Source: Macrotrachela quadricornifera
Lineage: Eukaryota > Rotifera > Eurotatoria > Philodinida > Philodinidae
Assembly: GCA_022393335.1 (NCBI GenBank)
Contig: JAJEKB010021303.1
Span: 1,046,556-1,110,555 of the forward strand
Direction of reading: 5' to 3'
Length of the DNA stretch: 64,000 bases
Positions 1-12,034 of this stretch are shown piece after piece (within the stretch, counting starts at the first letter, position 1; each line of letters opens with the position of its first letter). Below the pieces are notes generated by a model that ran no database searches, was not told the DNA's origin, and was given only the letters and a program-made list of their open reading frames with translations. Position numbers and translations under genes: made by a program.

Positions 1-664
1 CGTTGAACTTTGAAACAGTTATGTAAATGGTTTCGTTTAATAAATTGAATGCGGACACATATTCATATATGTGAAGAGTATAAAGAACTGTTCGTGAATA
101 TAGAAATAGAATCCAACTATGTACATTCATAGTTAATTATATCTACAAATTTCTCTTATCGTTTGACATAGGCTTTCCAAAATTTCTTTCTTTTAATCTT
201 TCTAGACCAGCTTTGTGACCATTGTCATAAACAAAGACTAACGCAATAGTTTTCAGTCCCTATCAGACAATTAATCTTTTTATGTTTTTATAATAAAATT
301 AAGTTAAAATAAAAAAAAAATATTCTTTAATTATATATGCAAGATAAAAAGAAGTTGTCGTCAAATTTTGCGAATGCAAGACTATTTATGAAATTAATTT
401 TTTCACTACAATACACATACAGAAATCAACAAGCTTCACTTATTGAGAGTTAACCTAAAATTTGATGTGAAAGGCAGTCGATCAACGTAAATATTATGTA
501 GGCATAATAATTTTTTGCTGAAGAAAATTTCATATCCTTTTAGATGATAAACTATCAGATTTATTTTTAATGTTTGATTCACACTCTTTAAGTTATGCTA
601 AATGATTTGTTGAGTTTTCCTGTTGAGTTTTCCTGTTAAATTTTATCACAAAATCAGTTAAGAT
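1..664. other. Intergenic, no gene seen
   Basis: AT-rich sequence with stop codons in all frames and no exon-like stretch. It leads into the degenerate GATTCT repeat that follows. Confidence 0.5.
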
Positions 665-832
665 CCCACGAGATTCTATGGGATCCTAAGAGATTCTGAG
701 TGATTCTATATGATTCTGAGCGATTCTAAGTGATTCTATTGATTCTATATGATTCTGTGTGATTCCATGTGATTCTATATGATTCCATTGATTCTGTCTG
801 ATTCTATGGATTCTACTATGATTCTAAAGCCA
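665..832. repeat. Degenerate ~10-bp tandem repeat (GATTCTATAT-like)
   Basis: About 15 consecutive variants of TGATTCTATA / TGATTCTGAG / TGATTCCATG occur with a spacing of 10-11 bases. One GGATCC unit lies near the start. The units are diverged, so this is an old minisatellite. A similar GATCC/ATTCTG vocabulary recurs at 40-51 kb in this window. Confidence 0.85.
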
Positions 833-1198
833 TAGAATCAGCTGTTTCCCCCTTGTGCGGCTAATAGTTTTTCATTGTTACTGATGGAGGAAGATGCAAA
901 CATAATTTAAATTTTGCCACAAATATGTCACTTTTTTGTTAGATGAAAATGTGTTTTATTTCACTTTCTCGTATATTGTTTGACAAAGATACTCAATTCT
1001 TCAAGACAGTGATGTGTATGAAACATTTTTTTTTGTCGTTCTTTCTTTAAATAAAACCAGTGGAAGCCATAAAAAAGAAATATTTTGTTTACGTCACTGT
1101 TGTAAGCGTTATAACGCTTGGAATTTTCCAACTGCATCCAAAAAAACGCATTGACTTAAGTCAGCATTTTCAACATGGAAAACAAATAAGTTAGTTTA

Positions 1199-1539
1199 CA
1201 GTACAAGCACAAACTATGAATTTCATAATATTTTGGTTCTCAATTTTAGAGCATGGAATCCAAATGATGAGGTTTTTTGGAAAAATTTTTTCAATCGGAG
1301 TTCGCGAAAAACCAATTTTCTTGCTTTTAGTAGTATTCTGCTTCTTCGAATTTAATCGTAATCTACATCGAAGTCCATCTAAACATATGCATCCGTTCAG
1401 GATTTATAACGTTTAAAATTTCACAAACTCCGATTGAGAGAATTTTTCTATAAAAACTCTTCATTTGGGCCCAATATTATCCTCCACAAGTTTCATTTTG
1501 ATCTCATGCTCTGAAGCTGAGATCCTGCATTTGCCACTG
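1199..1539. mobile_element. Small mariner-type MITE with TA duplication
   Basis: The two ends are imperfect inverted repeats. The left begins TA-CAGTACAAGCACAAA and the right, read on the other strand, begins TA-CAGTGGCAAATGCAGG. The inverted pairing continues inward through GAGCATG(G/A) and through CAATCGGAGTT, which appears as AACTCCGATTG near the right end. Both ends are flanked by TA, as expected of Tc1/mariner insertions. No transposase remains; the short ORF inside is not a convincing gene. Total length is 341 bp. Confidence 0.65.
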
Positions 1540-1672
1540 TAGTATGCACTTTCGAATACATCCTCAGTGTTGCCTGTTTCCAAGAGGTCATTTATGTCAA
1601 AAACTACGATAGTAGGAACGAATTAAATATTTCATCAGATATACCAAAGAAGTCTTTCTCTTATTATTACAT

Positions 1673-2065
1673 TTGTTGACATACTGTAGATCTAATGATA
1701 TCCTCTATTGTCTATCGGCAACAACGTGCATAAATGATGCCGAAGATTTAAATACAACTCTCGAATGTATTGGTTTCCGCACATCACTAGCAGTAGACTG
1801 CAGTCTTAGTAAATTCTACCGCGTAGTTGATACTTTTTGTGAGATAATTCAACGAGATGATTTAGTACTATTTTATTTTGCTGGTCATGGTAAACAAATC
1901 GAAGACAAGAATTATTTATTACCATTAGATTATGATTATAATCATCGAAGACATGAGCGTGACTATATTACGAATCATGCTATCAACGTGTAGTATATAA
2001 TTAAGAAAATAGACAATAGAAAATACTGTGTCACAATCTAGATATTTGATTGATGCAGACTAGAC
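1673..2065 (+). pseudogene. Caspase-fold (peptidase C14-like) pseudogene
   Basis: The frame shows the p20-like core of a caspase/metacaspase-type protein: NDAEDLN at the first helix, then DLVLFYFAGHGKQ with the catalytic-His SGHG-type motif, then NYLLPLDYDY. The open frame stops at a TAG at 1991-1993. The same frame stays recognisable beyond that stop, with further stops at 2039-2041 (TAG) and 2051-2053 (TGA). The last falls inside what should be the DCCR cysteine motif: it replaces the first Cys codon, while the second Cys (TGC, 2054) and Arg remain. There is no good ATG at the 5' end. The window also has an intact relative at 58668-59411 carrying NDAED, FFFSGHG and DCCR. Three nonsense codons in a still-aligned frame indicate a decayed copy rather than an intron. 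Confidence 0.75.
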
Positions 2066-3941
2066 CTAGGACAGCTCACAGTTCTATGAACCGAATCTTT
2101 TTCGAGAACTGTGACCAGGGAACAGTTTCCAAGATCGGAACCGGCCAGGACATACAATATATATTCCATTATATAAAGAAAAAAAACTTCTTTATTCTAT
2201 TTATATAATTGAAGTCTCTAATAAATATTCAATAAACACTTGTTCAAAATATTTTCTCGCATTCCACAATAGTATGAGAGTTTTTCGAAGTTTCTTGTTT
2301 ATTCGATAGAGCATTTCAAATATTACAAATATGTATCTAATTGACATGTTTAACTCTTGAATATAAAAAAACGTGAGAAACAAAACAAGCTTCAAGGCTA
2401 TCACAGAAGAAAAAATTGACATTTTTGTTTAAAATAGAAGTTCACGAAAAAGTAAATACTCAATGAGTCTAGAAATCATTGTCAATAAATGTAGGTTTGA
2501 AAGGAATGTATAAATATCTCCATCTCAGTTATACTCCTAAGAAAGGAGATAATGTAGTGTAGGGATAGATGTGATCAGCCATGTAACATTCGTCCTTATA
2601 AATATATCTTAATTACAACCACAGCACTAACAATTGATGTTAATCACTAAAACTAATGATAAACTCAGCTATTGTTCGATACGAAATAACGATTAATAAT
2701 CTAAATTCATTACGAAGATTATCTGTTCTCTTATCGTCTTTTACATCTCATCATTCCTTTGTTTCTATCAAGCATCTTTTTAATCAACTTTAAGTTTAGT
2801 AGATGAACCTACTTGTAATGAAATAGCAACATTACGCTCTACATTTCAACAAGTTTCTAATAAAAAAATTATTTTTCTCGATGAAATTTACATCAAAATC
2901 AACGAAGATAAAACAAGACTTTGTTCCACGACTAGAAGAAATGGATTAGATAGTAGTGTTTTCTTACTAAAGGAATTCTAGTTACAACAAAAAAGAAAAA
3001 TATTAAAAATTATTACAATCATTGTCGTATCATAAGAGGACGAAATACATGTAAGGATTGCTCCTCACCCTCAATTTATCATCATTCTTCATAAACAAAC
3101 AACAAAAATATCATCTTGTCAGTTTTGAAATTTGTTTTTTTTATATTCAAGAGCTGATCATGTCCATTTGTCTCAAGGCTACAATTAGAAATAATTGTAT
3201 GAAAAATATTCGATTAGTCGAAACTATCCTCAAACACCAATCTATATCGTAAGATACCTAAAAGACAAAATATTATTCATCTTCTTTTTCTAAATGTTTT
3301 TTATGAATAGTTTCTATAAACAAGTTATGTTCGTTTATCTGAAAAAAACCTAACATTAGCTAAAAATAATCTCGTTCTTTTGTGATTTGTACTAAAAAAA
3401 AAAGGCATTTACTGTAGCTGATAAACTTGATTGACAGACTGTCAAATGATAAATGACTTTTTTTGATTGATATCCTTTTCATATTGTCTATAAGCAGATA
3501 ACAAAAAGCAATTCCAAGTAACTTATTCAACGAATAAACAAATATATATTCTTATTTAATTTAAATACTCGAATTTATTTTCTATAAATCAAAAATATTT
3601 TTTATGTATATATAAAAGTCATGTAGATTGATTAATCATTTAAGTGTAATATTAACCTTTGTACTAATATAACTATTTATTTATTTATATATAATATTTA
3701 TATAACGGAAAACCTTGGCGATTCTTTTTCTCTATGTTTATACATTTAATTAACAGCATAGACTTAGCTAAATAAATGACTGTTCTATGATTGCATCAGA
3801 AGAGAATATCTACTATTGTACATGAGTCAAGAAATGAGAACATCTAAAGAAAACAAATAACTACATAGAGAGAAGAGGATATAGATATATATATATATAA
3901 GCTAATCTCATTTATATTGATTATTTAGAATATAAGAAAAC
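2066..3941. other. Intergenic, no gene seen
   Basis: No coding-like stretch is visible. A weak inverted similarity of about 40 bases, around the string TATATTCAAGAG, links 2340-2390 with 3130-3175. A (TA)n run at about 3883-3900 lies just upstream of the next gene and may include its TATA element. Confidence 0.45.
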
Positions 3942-4200
3942 ATGAGTTCATCAGGAAAAGGTATGTAGAATTGTAAATAATATTGAAAAATAAAAATAAA
4001 TTAGTTTTTTTACTTTAAAAGAAGATAAAACAATACTTGCAGCTGATATAGCTGAAGCAAAAATAACAGGACAAGAAACCCCAGCAGGTGATCCTCATAA
4101 AAAAGCTGATGCAGAAAATCAAGGTTGGCTTACAGGTGATCAATCAACTATTGCTGAAACTCCTGTTGCACCATTAGGTGCTCAAGTTGGAACAAAATAA
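3942..4200 (+). CDS. Small hydrophilic protein, 65 aa, LEA/SMP-like
   Basis: Two exons: 3942-3960 and 4022-4200, joined across a 61-bp intron (GTATGT...TTTAAAAG). The 65-residue product is strongly hydrophilic, Ala/Gly/Thr/Gln/Lys-rich, without Cys, and has no signal peptide or membrane segment. The segment at residues 13-40, AADIAEAKITGQETPAG followed by DPHKKADAENQG, resembles the seed-maturation-protein (SMP) type of late-embryogenesis-abundant repeat, whose pattern is A..AE...TG...GG.AA..QSAA..N. That family is linked to desiccation tolerance in plants and has short fungal and bacterial versions. An AATAAA poly(A) signal lies at 4278-4283 and a (TA)n tract about 45 bases before the ATG. 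Coding status is well supported by splice sites and codon bias; the LEA/SMP assignment is only a pattern match by eye. Confidence 0.7.
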
Positions 4201-6800
4201 TTTTTTTTAATCATATCATACTTTTTACCTTTTATACCTTCGATATTTACTATTATATTATTTAAATTCTCTACAGAAATAAATTAATCAATATTTAGCT
4301 TTTTTTTTTAAAACATAGAATTATACAAATTTAAAATCTAAAGCAAAAAAATTATTTTCTAACTATGAAAAACTATATTTATATGAAATCATGATTTATC
4401 ATTTTTAAACAAAATAATAATCATTGTGGGAAACTCGAATTTTTCTACCGATTTTTGGGTATGATTGAATAAAGCTCATCAAATTACATCTAATAATATT
4501 ATTTTCAATATATTCGAATCATTTTTTTATTGAATAAGAAGTTTTACAATAAAGAAATCGTTAGATATAGTTCGACAAGCTCTATTTAATCATATCCAAA
4601 AATAAATTTTCATTTATCTGCATCTTACCATATAAACAAAACGGACACAATCATTTATTATACAATATAATATACAGGTTGATTACATTATTTTTAATAG
4701 TATGCTGTATTTACGTTAAATATCAAAGGTTGCTCTATTTTCATACAGCTAAATAGAGTATCGATTACTCTATCGTATCATATATTATTTTCTTTGATTC
4801 TAGTATAAAACAATTGGTAGATATTAAAAAATAACTAATAATGTAGTATGAAAAATACTACAATTTATATAGGAAAGTTTATTGTAATTGTTTTAAAGAA
4901 TTAAAAACAAATAGTCTTGTGAATATTGTAGAGATTTCTATATTTTAATAATTGAAATAAAAATATAAATTATCAGCTATATCTAAATAAATAAACTATT
5001 AAAAATAATAGGAAAAAAAAATATCATTCATTTTGTATCAAGCAAAAGTATTGTTTTCGAATAGTTGAAATTCAGTTACTCAAAATTTTATCTATTTGAA
5101 AAGCAAAATTTGCAACTATAAAATAATCGATTTGATGGAAATTGTAGAACTTTATACGCTACATTCTATAGCATGTTTTCTTTTTAATAGAATATTGTCA
5201 ACAATAAAATGAAGAGTGAATAATATTTTATTTACATAGATTTTGTTTTATTTAGATCAGTCACAACATTAAAATGTAAGGAATGTTTTTATGAAAAAAA
5301 TATGTTATTTTAAAAACATGTGGTGGGCAGAGAGAATAAATTCCCGTCTTTTTATTCACTATAGACTACTATGATTATGACGATCGCATAGACGTCATTC
5401 GTCATGCATCAATAATACCATAGTCATTACCCTAAAACCAGACAGTACGAAAAGATTCTATAATTGTAAATATTAAAAAATAAATTATCATTTTGGATGA
5501 TTTGTATCACTATTTCATGATCTTTTCAATAATATATTTTTATATTTATTAGAAAATACAATATTTTATTTGTTATAATGTATATTTATTTTATAAATAT
5601 TATAATTTATTCGAATAATTTTAATAATGATAAAAATCTTATTTCTTGTAATCAATTTTATTTTTGATAATACCAATATCATTTTATAAAAAATGAATTC
5701 ATTTAATCAGGATTATTAATTTGTTTTTATTTTATAAAAATATGAATAAATAAATTCCTTATATAACATAAATTATTTAACATTTTTATATTTATTCTTT
5801 TCAATATGAAAATTCAAACATGTTTTCTTTAAACATGAAAAAAACTAAAATTCTTATTTGATTTTAAAGACAAACGTCATGTAATATTTATGTATACTGG
5901 AATGTCACAAGGTGAAAAATATTGAAGGGGTGTTCTTTTGACTCATCTCATCCGTAATGCCCTTGTTTGTTTATTCATATCTATATGACGTTAGTTGATC
6001 ATTGTGTTTTATCTAACGAACAAAAGATATTCTTTACAAATTACATGTCAATATTAAATAAATGAACATATTGTGAGTCATTATTGATCGAATTGTACTT
6101 AATTTGAAAATCTCAAACAAAAAAAAACAACATTCTCACAATAAACGATTTAATAATACATCAATCATTATTAATCGCACGTGATGAATATAAAGAAAGC
6201 AAGCTGTAATAAAAAAAAAATATGCATTTTTTATATAAATAAATCAGTTTTTTTTTTCAACATTTCAAATTAAAAAGCATATCATACAACAAATAATTTC
6301 TTTTTTATTTTATTTTGTATATAAATAATTCGTACCTAACTAATTATATGTAAATATACGATATTATTCATTATGATCAATGTTAATAAATCAAATCTAT
6401 ACATTTATTTTGTTAAAAATATATATATAAAAAAAAGAAAACAACTGAAAATATGGTGTGATATATACATAACACCCTCACATTCCACATATTTTTGTTT
6501 TTATCAATCATTTTTAATGACCTTCCAAGCATATATTATATATTAAACAAAAAACATTCCTATATTCACCACCCTGGTTGTATATGAATGGATACAAAAA
6601 AAGAAATAAAAGTTTTATCTAAACATTTTTTGTTATTATCTGATTTAATATGCGATTGAAAAACATACCTGTAAAAAAAGCAAAATAAGGAAGAAAAACA
6701 AAAATGATAGACATAAAATATATATCTTTTATGTTAATAATATTAAAAAAAAAAAAAAAAACGAATAGATATGAAAGTATTTTTTACGGTTGAATAAGAT
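4201..6800. other. Long AT-rich intergenic region
   Basis: About 2.6 kb with homopolymer runs and no coding-like frame. It holds the poly(A) signal of the preceding gene (4278-4283). An AP-1-like TGACTCA at 5939-5945 and a palindromic CACGTG at 6178-6183 are the only regulatory-looking words noticed; their role is unknown. Confidence 0.5.
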
Positions 6801-6808
6801 TGACGTCA
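6801..6808. promoter_or_regulatory. CRE-like site TGACGTCA
   Basis: A perfect 8-bp palindromic CRE (the ATF/CREB bZIP consensus) lies 14 bases upstream of the TATA box of the EF-hand gene. The position suits a proximal promoter element; binding is not shown. Confidence 0.5.
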
Positions 6809-6821
6809 AAAAGATTTGATT

Positions 6822-6827
6822 TATAAA
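6822..6827 (+). promoter_or_regulatory. TATA box of the EF-hand gene
   Basis: TTATAAAGGCGGC contains a canonical TATAAA followed by the only GC-rich patch nearby. It sits 75 bases before the ATG at 6897, which would place transcription start near 6852 and leave a short 5' UTR. Confidence 0.65.
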
Positions 6828-6896
6828 GGCGGCAAAAAGCCAGCAAATATACATTTAGTGTTTCATTAATATCAATCGATTTACAAAAACAATATA

Positions 6897-7389
6897 ATGG
6901 CTCAAGCTAATATTAATGCACAATTTAATCGTGCCGATGTAAATCATGATGGAACAATTGATGAAGGTGAATTTCGTCAATTTCTTGGACCTGTTATTAA
7001 AGATGAAAGAAGATTATCTGGAACTTTAAATGCAGGAGATCTTCAAAAATTTTCTGTAAGTTATTTCTTTTTTTTTTTATTAAATATTCTATTTATAATA
7101 ATAAAAGGGTTCGCCTGCAACTCAAACAATAACATATGAAGTTGGTCTTGATGTTGCTTGTGCTGGTTTTGTACAAAATCCAATTCAATATGAAAAATTT
7201 TCTCGAGGTTCAACTGGTAATGCAGGTCATGCATATGGTGTTGGTCCTGATGTTGGAATAGGTGCACCAAATGTTGCTAGAAAAAATAGTCAATATGATC
7301 CAGCTGGTGCTATGTTTAATTATGCTGATATTAATCATGATGGAAGAATTGATGCACAAGAATTTGGTGGTTTTATGCGTTCTGTTTAA
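6897..7389 (+). CDS. EF-hand calcium-binding protein, 146 aa
   Basis: Two exons, 6897-7055 and 7108-7389, separated by a 52-bp phase-0 intron (GTAAGT...ATAAAAG). Two EF-hand loops are clear: DVNHDGTIDEGE near residues 14-25 and DINHDGRIDAQE near residues 128-139. Each has Asp/Asn at positions 1, 3 and 5, Gly at 6, Ile at 8 and Glu at 12, so both should bind Ca2+. The linker of about 100 residues is rich in Gly, Ala, Asn and Gln and is not a standard EF-hand pair. No signal peptide or membrane segment is seen, so it is probably cytosolic. A CRE-like site and a TATA box lie just upstream, and overlapping AATAAA signals at 7560-7569. The two well-separated loops differ from calmodulin-like proteins. 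The partner and process are unknown. Confidence 0.88.
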
Positions 7390-8729
7390 ATTTTTCATTG
7401 ATTACTTATTTCATTTCAAAAAGAAAACAAAAATCAACAAATTTTTTTTTTAAAAAGGATAAATATGTTGTGATTCATTTTTTGAAATTTCTCTCCTTTT
7501 TTTTTGTCTTTATAAAGGTAAACATGCTGTAATTCATTTTCAATTTCATTTTTCTTTTAAATAAATAAAATACGAATTTTTATTATATTCGAATTATCAT
7601 CAATCAAACATATATAAATTATTATCTATAATATATTTTTTGTTTATATGTATACATAGGATTGGTTATAGAACGAAAAAAATATGTATATATATATTCA
7701 TAAACCAACAAGGTTTTAATATTGTTATTATTTTTTCTTTTTATTAATGAGTCAAGGATTTTTTGATGTATAATATTCAGATCCTCGAAATTTCTAATAA
7801 AAATGATGGTTAATCGTGATATATCATAAAGATAATTGTACGAGAAATCATTGATGCATTGATAAATCGTGGTTTTGTAATCAATTATTATGTCAATAAA
7901 AAAAGCAATTTATGTATATAACCTTGATTTATACTATAAAAAAAAAAAGAAAACGAACTTTTGGACTGTTTGATGTGATTATCGAAAAAAAATATATTCT
8001 ACACATGATTGATTTTATTTTAAATTTAATTCAATATAAAGTAAGTAAAAATTTCCTGTCCTCTATAAACAACCTTGAGTATTTTTTATCTTTAATTATA
8101 ATATCTACTAAATGACATACGTTTTTTTTTTATTTATTTGAAGATTTGTACTGAAGATAACGATTAATAAATAAGAAGAAAATCGAAAATTTTATTTCTT
8201 ACTGATATTTGACATGAAAAAGTCAGTCTTATATGCATAATTTTAATAGAGGATTGATTTAGTATAAAAATTCTTGTTGTAATAACGAAAAAAAAGATTT
8301 CATTTTTGATTGAATGTGTATATATCGAACAAGAAATACTTTAATTTGTACTGCTTCTTCACAATATTTTTTTTCAATTGAAGAAAAAAAGAACAGATGA
8401 TTAAGTCATGCCTGTATTATTATGTATTTGTTGTTGTTATATTACAATCGATGAACTATTGATATTTTAATGATATATTCAAAAGGATGAATGTGACTAA
8501 ATATGAGTAAATGAAATGAAAAATTTTTGTTCTTACAAATCAAAAAAAAAAAATATTTTTTTTATAGGGAAAAATTATTATTAAATTTAATAGAATTGTC
8601 ATGAATATTGAAAAGGTTTCTTTCGACTTGATTAATTTCACCAATAAAATTTCTTACGAAAAAAATATTTCGAATAACGACACAAAAAAAGAAACATTTT
8701 CAGTTTATTATTGTATAAATTTCAATACA
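7390..8729. other. Intergenic, no gene seen
   Basis: AT-rich spacer holding the AATAAA signals of the EF-hand gene at 7560-7569. An open frame from 8601 runs into the next gene, but residues before the tandem ATGs at 8730 look like translated AT-rich 5' UTR. Confidence 0.45.
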
Positions 8730-9398
8730 ATGATGGATCCATATTCATCTTCTTATGTATCAGTTGTTCCAAGACTTCTTCCATCACAATATTCATCAAA
8801 AGTATTTATTTAGAAAAAAAATAAATAATCAAATTTTAATATATTAAATTTTTTTAAAAGAAATTTCCAATGTATGATGAAGGATATTCATACGTTGATA
8901 ATCGTCCACCATCATCATATGCAAGTCCAACAGCAACAATACCAAATCATTCAAATAATTTTCAACCATTATCAACACGAACACAATTAATGGCGAATGA
9001 AATGAATTATCAAGATGGTTCATGGCCTAATCAACCATATTCTTCTAATAATCTTGATAATTCATTAAAAGGAAGACCAAAGTTTGATTATATATTTATT
9101 TTTTATTTAAAAATATAAAATATTTTTTTTAAATAGAGGTCGTTATTATCATGAAGCACTTAAAGATAATAGTGGAGATATTCCTCGAAGAAATTCTCTT
9201 CCAACATATAATTATCCTCCTTATTATGATAATAGATCACCATATGAATATTATAAATCAAATCCATCTGATCAAATGAATATTAATTGTTTAAAAACAT
9301 CTGTTATTATATTTGGAATTATTATTGGATTATTTGCTTTAACAGCATTAGCAATTAGTATTTATTTACTTATTAAATTATCACCATCATTAACATAA
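8730..9398 (+). CDS. Tyr/Pro/Ser-rich single-pass membrane protein, ~184 aa
   Basis: Three exons: 8730-8801, 8861-9081 and 9137-9398, with introns of 59 and 55 bp (GT...TTTTAAAAG and GT...AAATAG). The first is in phase 0 and the second in phase 2. The protein is rich in Tyr, Pro, Ser and Asn, with many SYxSP / YPPYYD-like stretches. It ends with one hydrophobic helix (SVIIFGIIIGLFALTALAIS, then IYLLIKL) and a 6-residue tail, so it is a C-terminal-anchored or type II/III single-pass protein with its low-complexity part on one side of the membrane. I chose the tandem ATG at 8730. An ATG at 8601 is in frame and would add 43 residues, but that stretch is compositionally unlike the rest. An AATAAA lies at 9475-9480. 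I do not recognise the family. Confidence 0.75.
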
Positions 9399-11173
9399 TA
9401 TAAATGATTAATGTTCAAATATCTTTACAAATTTATTCTTTTTCATAACGTTTCATTAAGTTTTTTCTTCTTTAAATAAATTCAACAATCAATTATTTTA
9501 TGTTATCATAATACAACTGAAATTTAAAATCTATCTTTTGTATATTCATGACCGCGCTGGAAGCTCTTAGATTAACTACATCAACTGTGTTCGTTTACTT
9601 TACAGGTTGGAATATTTATTATTGATTTTATAGAAAAATCAATCAAGAAGTAATAGAAAATGAGTAAATTACTTGAATGGTTTGTTTAATAAGGTGGCGA
9701 TATTTGATCGGTTGTTAGAGAATGGTTGTCCACTGCATAATTGGGCATTATGCATGCAAAATTGATTTTGAGAAAAACTCAAAATAATCTTAAAAGTTGA
9801 AAGTTCGTCTTTTAACGATTCTACGACTTCTTATTAGAGTGGAAAATTTTGACAATATTAATGAAGCAAATATGCCGTATATATATTTATTTATCAGGAA
9901 TATGCTGATGTCAGTCGATGATCGATATATCCTAAGATCTGACCTTCTTAGTTTTCAAAGTAGAAATAATTTTCTTGAATAAAAAGTTAAAAATACCTCC
10001 TATGGGATATGGTCGTTTTGGCTAAATTACGGTAAATTTTTTTGTCTGGAAACAGTGTTCTTTTTCCTATTATCTTCACTATTTTTTCTAATTCAAGATT
10101 TCATGATGTGTAAAGCAAACTAGAATTTTTGTGATAAATTTGCCCACGAAATATTTCGCCTCACATATCGTTTATTAATTTTCATAAAAAGTCTTGTCTC
10201 TATGAAAAGTCAACGTACTCCGTAATATTTACAAATACGCATTTTCATTAAAAAATGTTGTATTCGGTGAAATGAGAGTGCTCAATGTTAACCATTATGT
10301 TGTCTTACAGAGCATCATGTCATCTGACAGGACATTATATTTTAAGAAAAATCCATATCATTAAGCACCACTGAATGTACTAGTTTTTCATAAATTTCGT
10401 CCTTTTAACAAATGAAAAGCACATTCTATTAATCTATTCTTATCAAAATGATCATTAGATAATAAATTAATTCACCAAACTTGTTCTTTTGTCAAGAAAG
10501 AATAATCAATGATTAACTTCAGATTAGTCGGTTGATTATAGTTTTCTACTGACATTGATCTTATTACTAGAGATACATTTGTGTTACATAATAACAAATG
10601 GCAACAATTTCGATGCACTCCAGTGATAAAAACAAAATGGAATTTCATAAATAATCACAAATGGCTACCAACCAGTCTTGATCTCAATCTTCGATACTAA
10701 TACATATACAGTAGTCCCAAAAAGTAGCGCTATCAGATGAAAATTCACTTAACGTTAACCGTTGAAGCTGATATTTTTACTACAGATAGACCACTTACAA
10801 CTAAATGTGGATGTTTTGTTCTCTCTAATGATGGGTTGCAAATTAAAATATTTGTTTTCTGTATTGACAAATCTTTTCTTGAAGAAAGAATATCTCGATC
10901 AATTACCACATGAACTTAATCGAGTATGTTAATTTATACAGATATTTGGTATATAAAATGTGTTAGTTTTTAAAATTTATATGAGATGCACAACACAGAG
11001 AATAACAGCATGAATAGAATTTATATTATGTTGTGATATTTCACTTATGTCTTATAAAATCGTTTGTCATCATTTATATATACGACATCTACAAGTCGAG
11101 TCGCTGCATTAGCATGATGCAATACTCTGACTGAATTGTAAAATATGACTTGGTTGAATAATGCAAAAAAATC
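9399..11173. other. Intergenic, one fragment of a transposon end
   Basis: No coding-like frame is convincing. The poly(A) signal of the membrane-protein gene is at 9475-9480. Around 10709-10738 there is a sequence like the terminal repeat of TA-flanked elements found later in the window. Confidence 0.45.
10709..10738 (+). repeat. Solo terminal repeat resembling the 35-kb and 46-kb elements
   Basis: TA-CAGTAGTCCCAAAAAGTAG followed by CGCTATCAGATG resembles the end of the elements at 35157 and 46518, which read GGGCATACCAAAAGTAGTGG then CGCTATCATCT. It is flanked by TA on the outer side. No inverted partner was found nearby, so it is probably a remnant. Confidence 0.4.
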
Positions 11174-11245
11174 TATCCGTGCCGGGATTTGAACCCGGGT
11201 ATTGGTGGGGAAAGCGCCACATCCTAACTGCTAGACTACACGGAT
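11174..11245 (-). tRNA. tRNA-Glu (anticodon UUC)
   Basis: Read on the minus strand, the 72-base gene folds as a cloverleaf. The acceptor stem is ATCCGTG/CACGGAT (7 bp, discriminator A). The D arm GTCTAGCAGTTAGGAT is the typical eukaryotic tRNA-Glu form. The anticodon loop is CTTTCCC with anticodon TTC, and the T arm is CCGGG-TTCAAAT-CCCGG. The B box GGTTCAAATCC is intact. Seven T residues (the + strand A run at 11165-11171) lie just past the 3' end as a Pol III terminator. There is no intron. Two oddities are a C-A mismatch in the anticodon stem (TGGCG/CACCA) and a C at position 37, where a purine is usual. A slightly degenerate copy is therefore possible, but the promoter boxes and terminator look functional. 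Confidence 0.88.
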
Positions 11246-12034
11246 ATGATTTATTCATGATGACAAAGATTTTAAATGTCTAATGTCAGAATCTTCTGTC
11301 GTTATGTTGAGAAACGATGATCAAATTTTATTTGCTAATCTATGAACATTTTGAGCATCGGAATGAAGTATGGAAGAACCATAATGTTTGGCGAGGCGAA
11401 TACACTTCACTCAGAATTTTAACAATTTCTCAATTTTCATCACGACCCATTATGTTCCAAGTTGCGTCCTTGCTTTTAAAATCTGTATATACCAGTAAAA
11501 TGCGTATTTTATGGATGAACTACAGTGTATTTCACTACAAAATTGTAGTTGTACGAATCTAGATGATCTGTGATGAGAATGTGATTGTACGAGTATCTCT
11601 TTTTTCTCACATCCATATTCATCTGCACCTCTACCTTTCTTTTCAGTTAATATTTTATCAAACCGTATCTATAGACTTATGCCGTGTATTGTATTTGATA
11701 ACACGTCACATATGTTTTTCCGTTTTTCTTTCCTTTTATTTACCTTCATAACACTTATGAATTTCATTTCTATTCCTTGTGAAGAATTATCTGCTTGCGA
11801 AATAGTATTAGTTATATCTGTTATACATAATGGATGTAATTTCTACTAATGCTGATAGAGCGAAAAAGGCAACTTAACTAGAAATATCCATGCAGGTTTC
11901 ATTGAATTACATTATGCTATGCAAGCTACGTAGTATATATATATATCTGTGTGAAGACACATGTAACGCTGAAAGAACAGGATAAAATCTCTAAATTTCA
12001 GTATTATCATTTGATTTTGTAGCAACTTATTAAA

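Noticed and set aside
2201..3252. Two frames sharing FFYIQEL...MSI on opposite strands, suggesting an inverted gene pair
   Set aside because: The shared part is only about 40 bases of AT-rich inverted similarity; the rest does not match.
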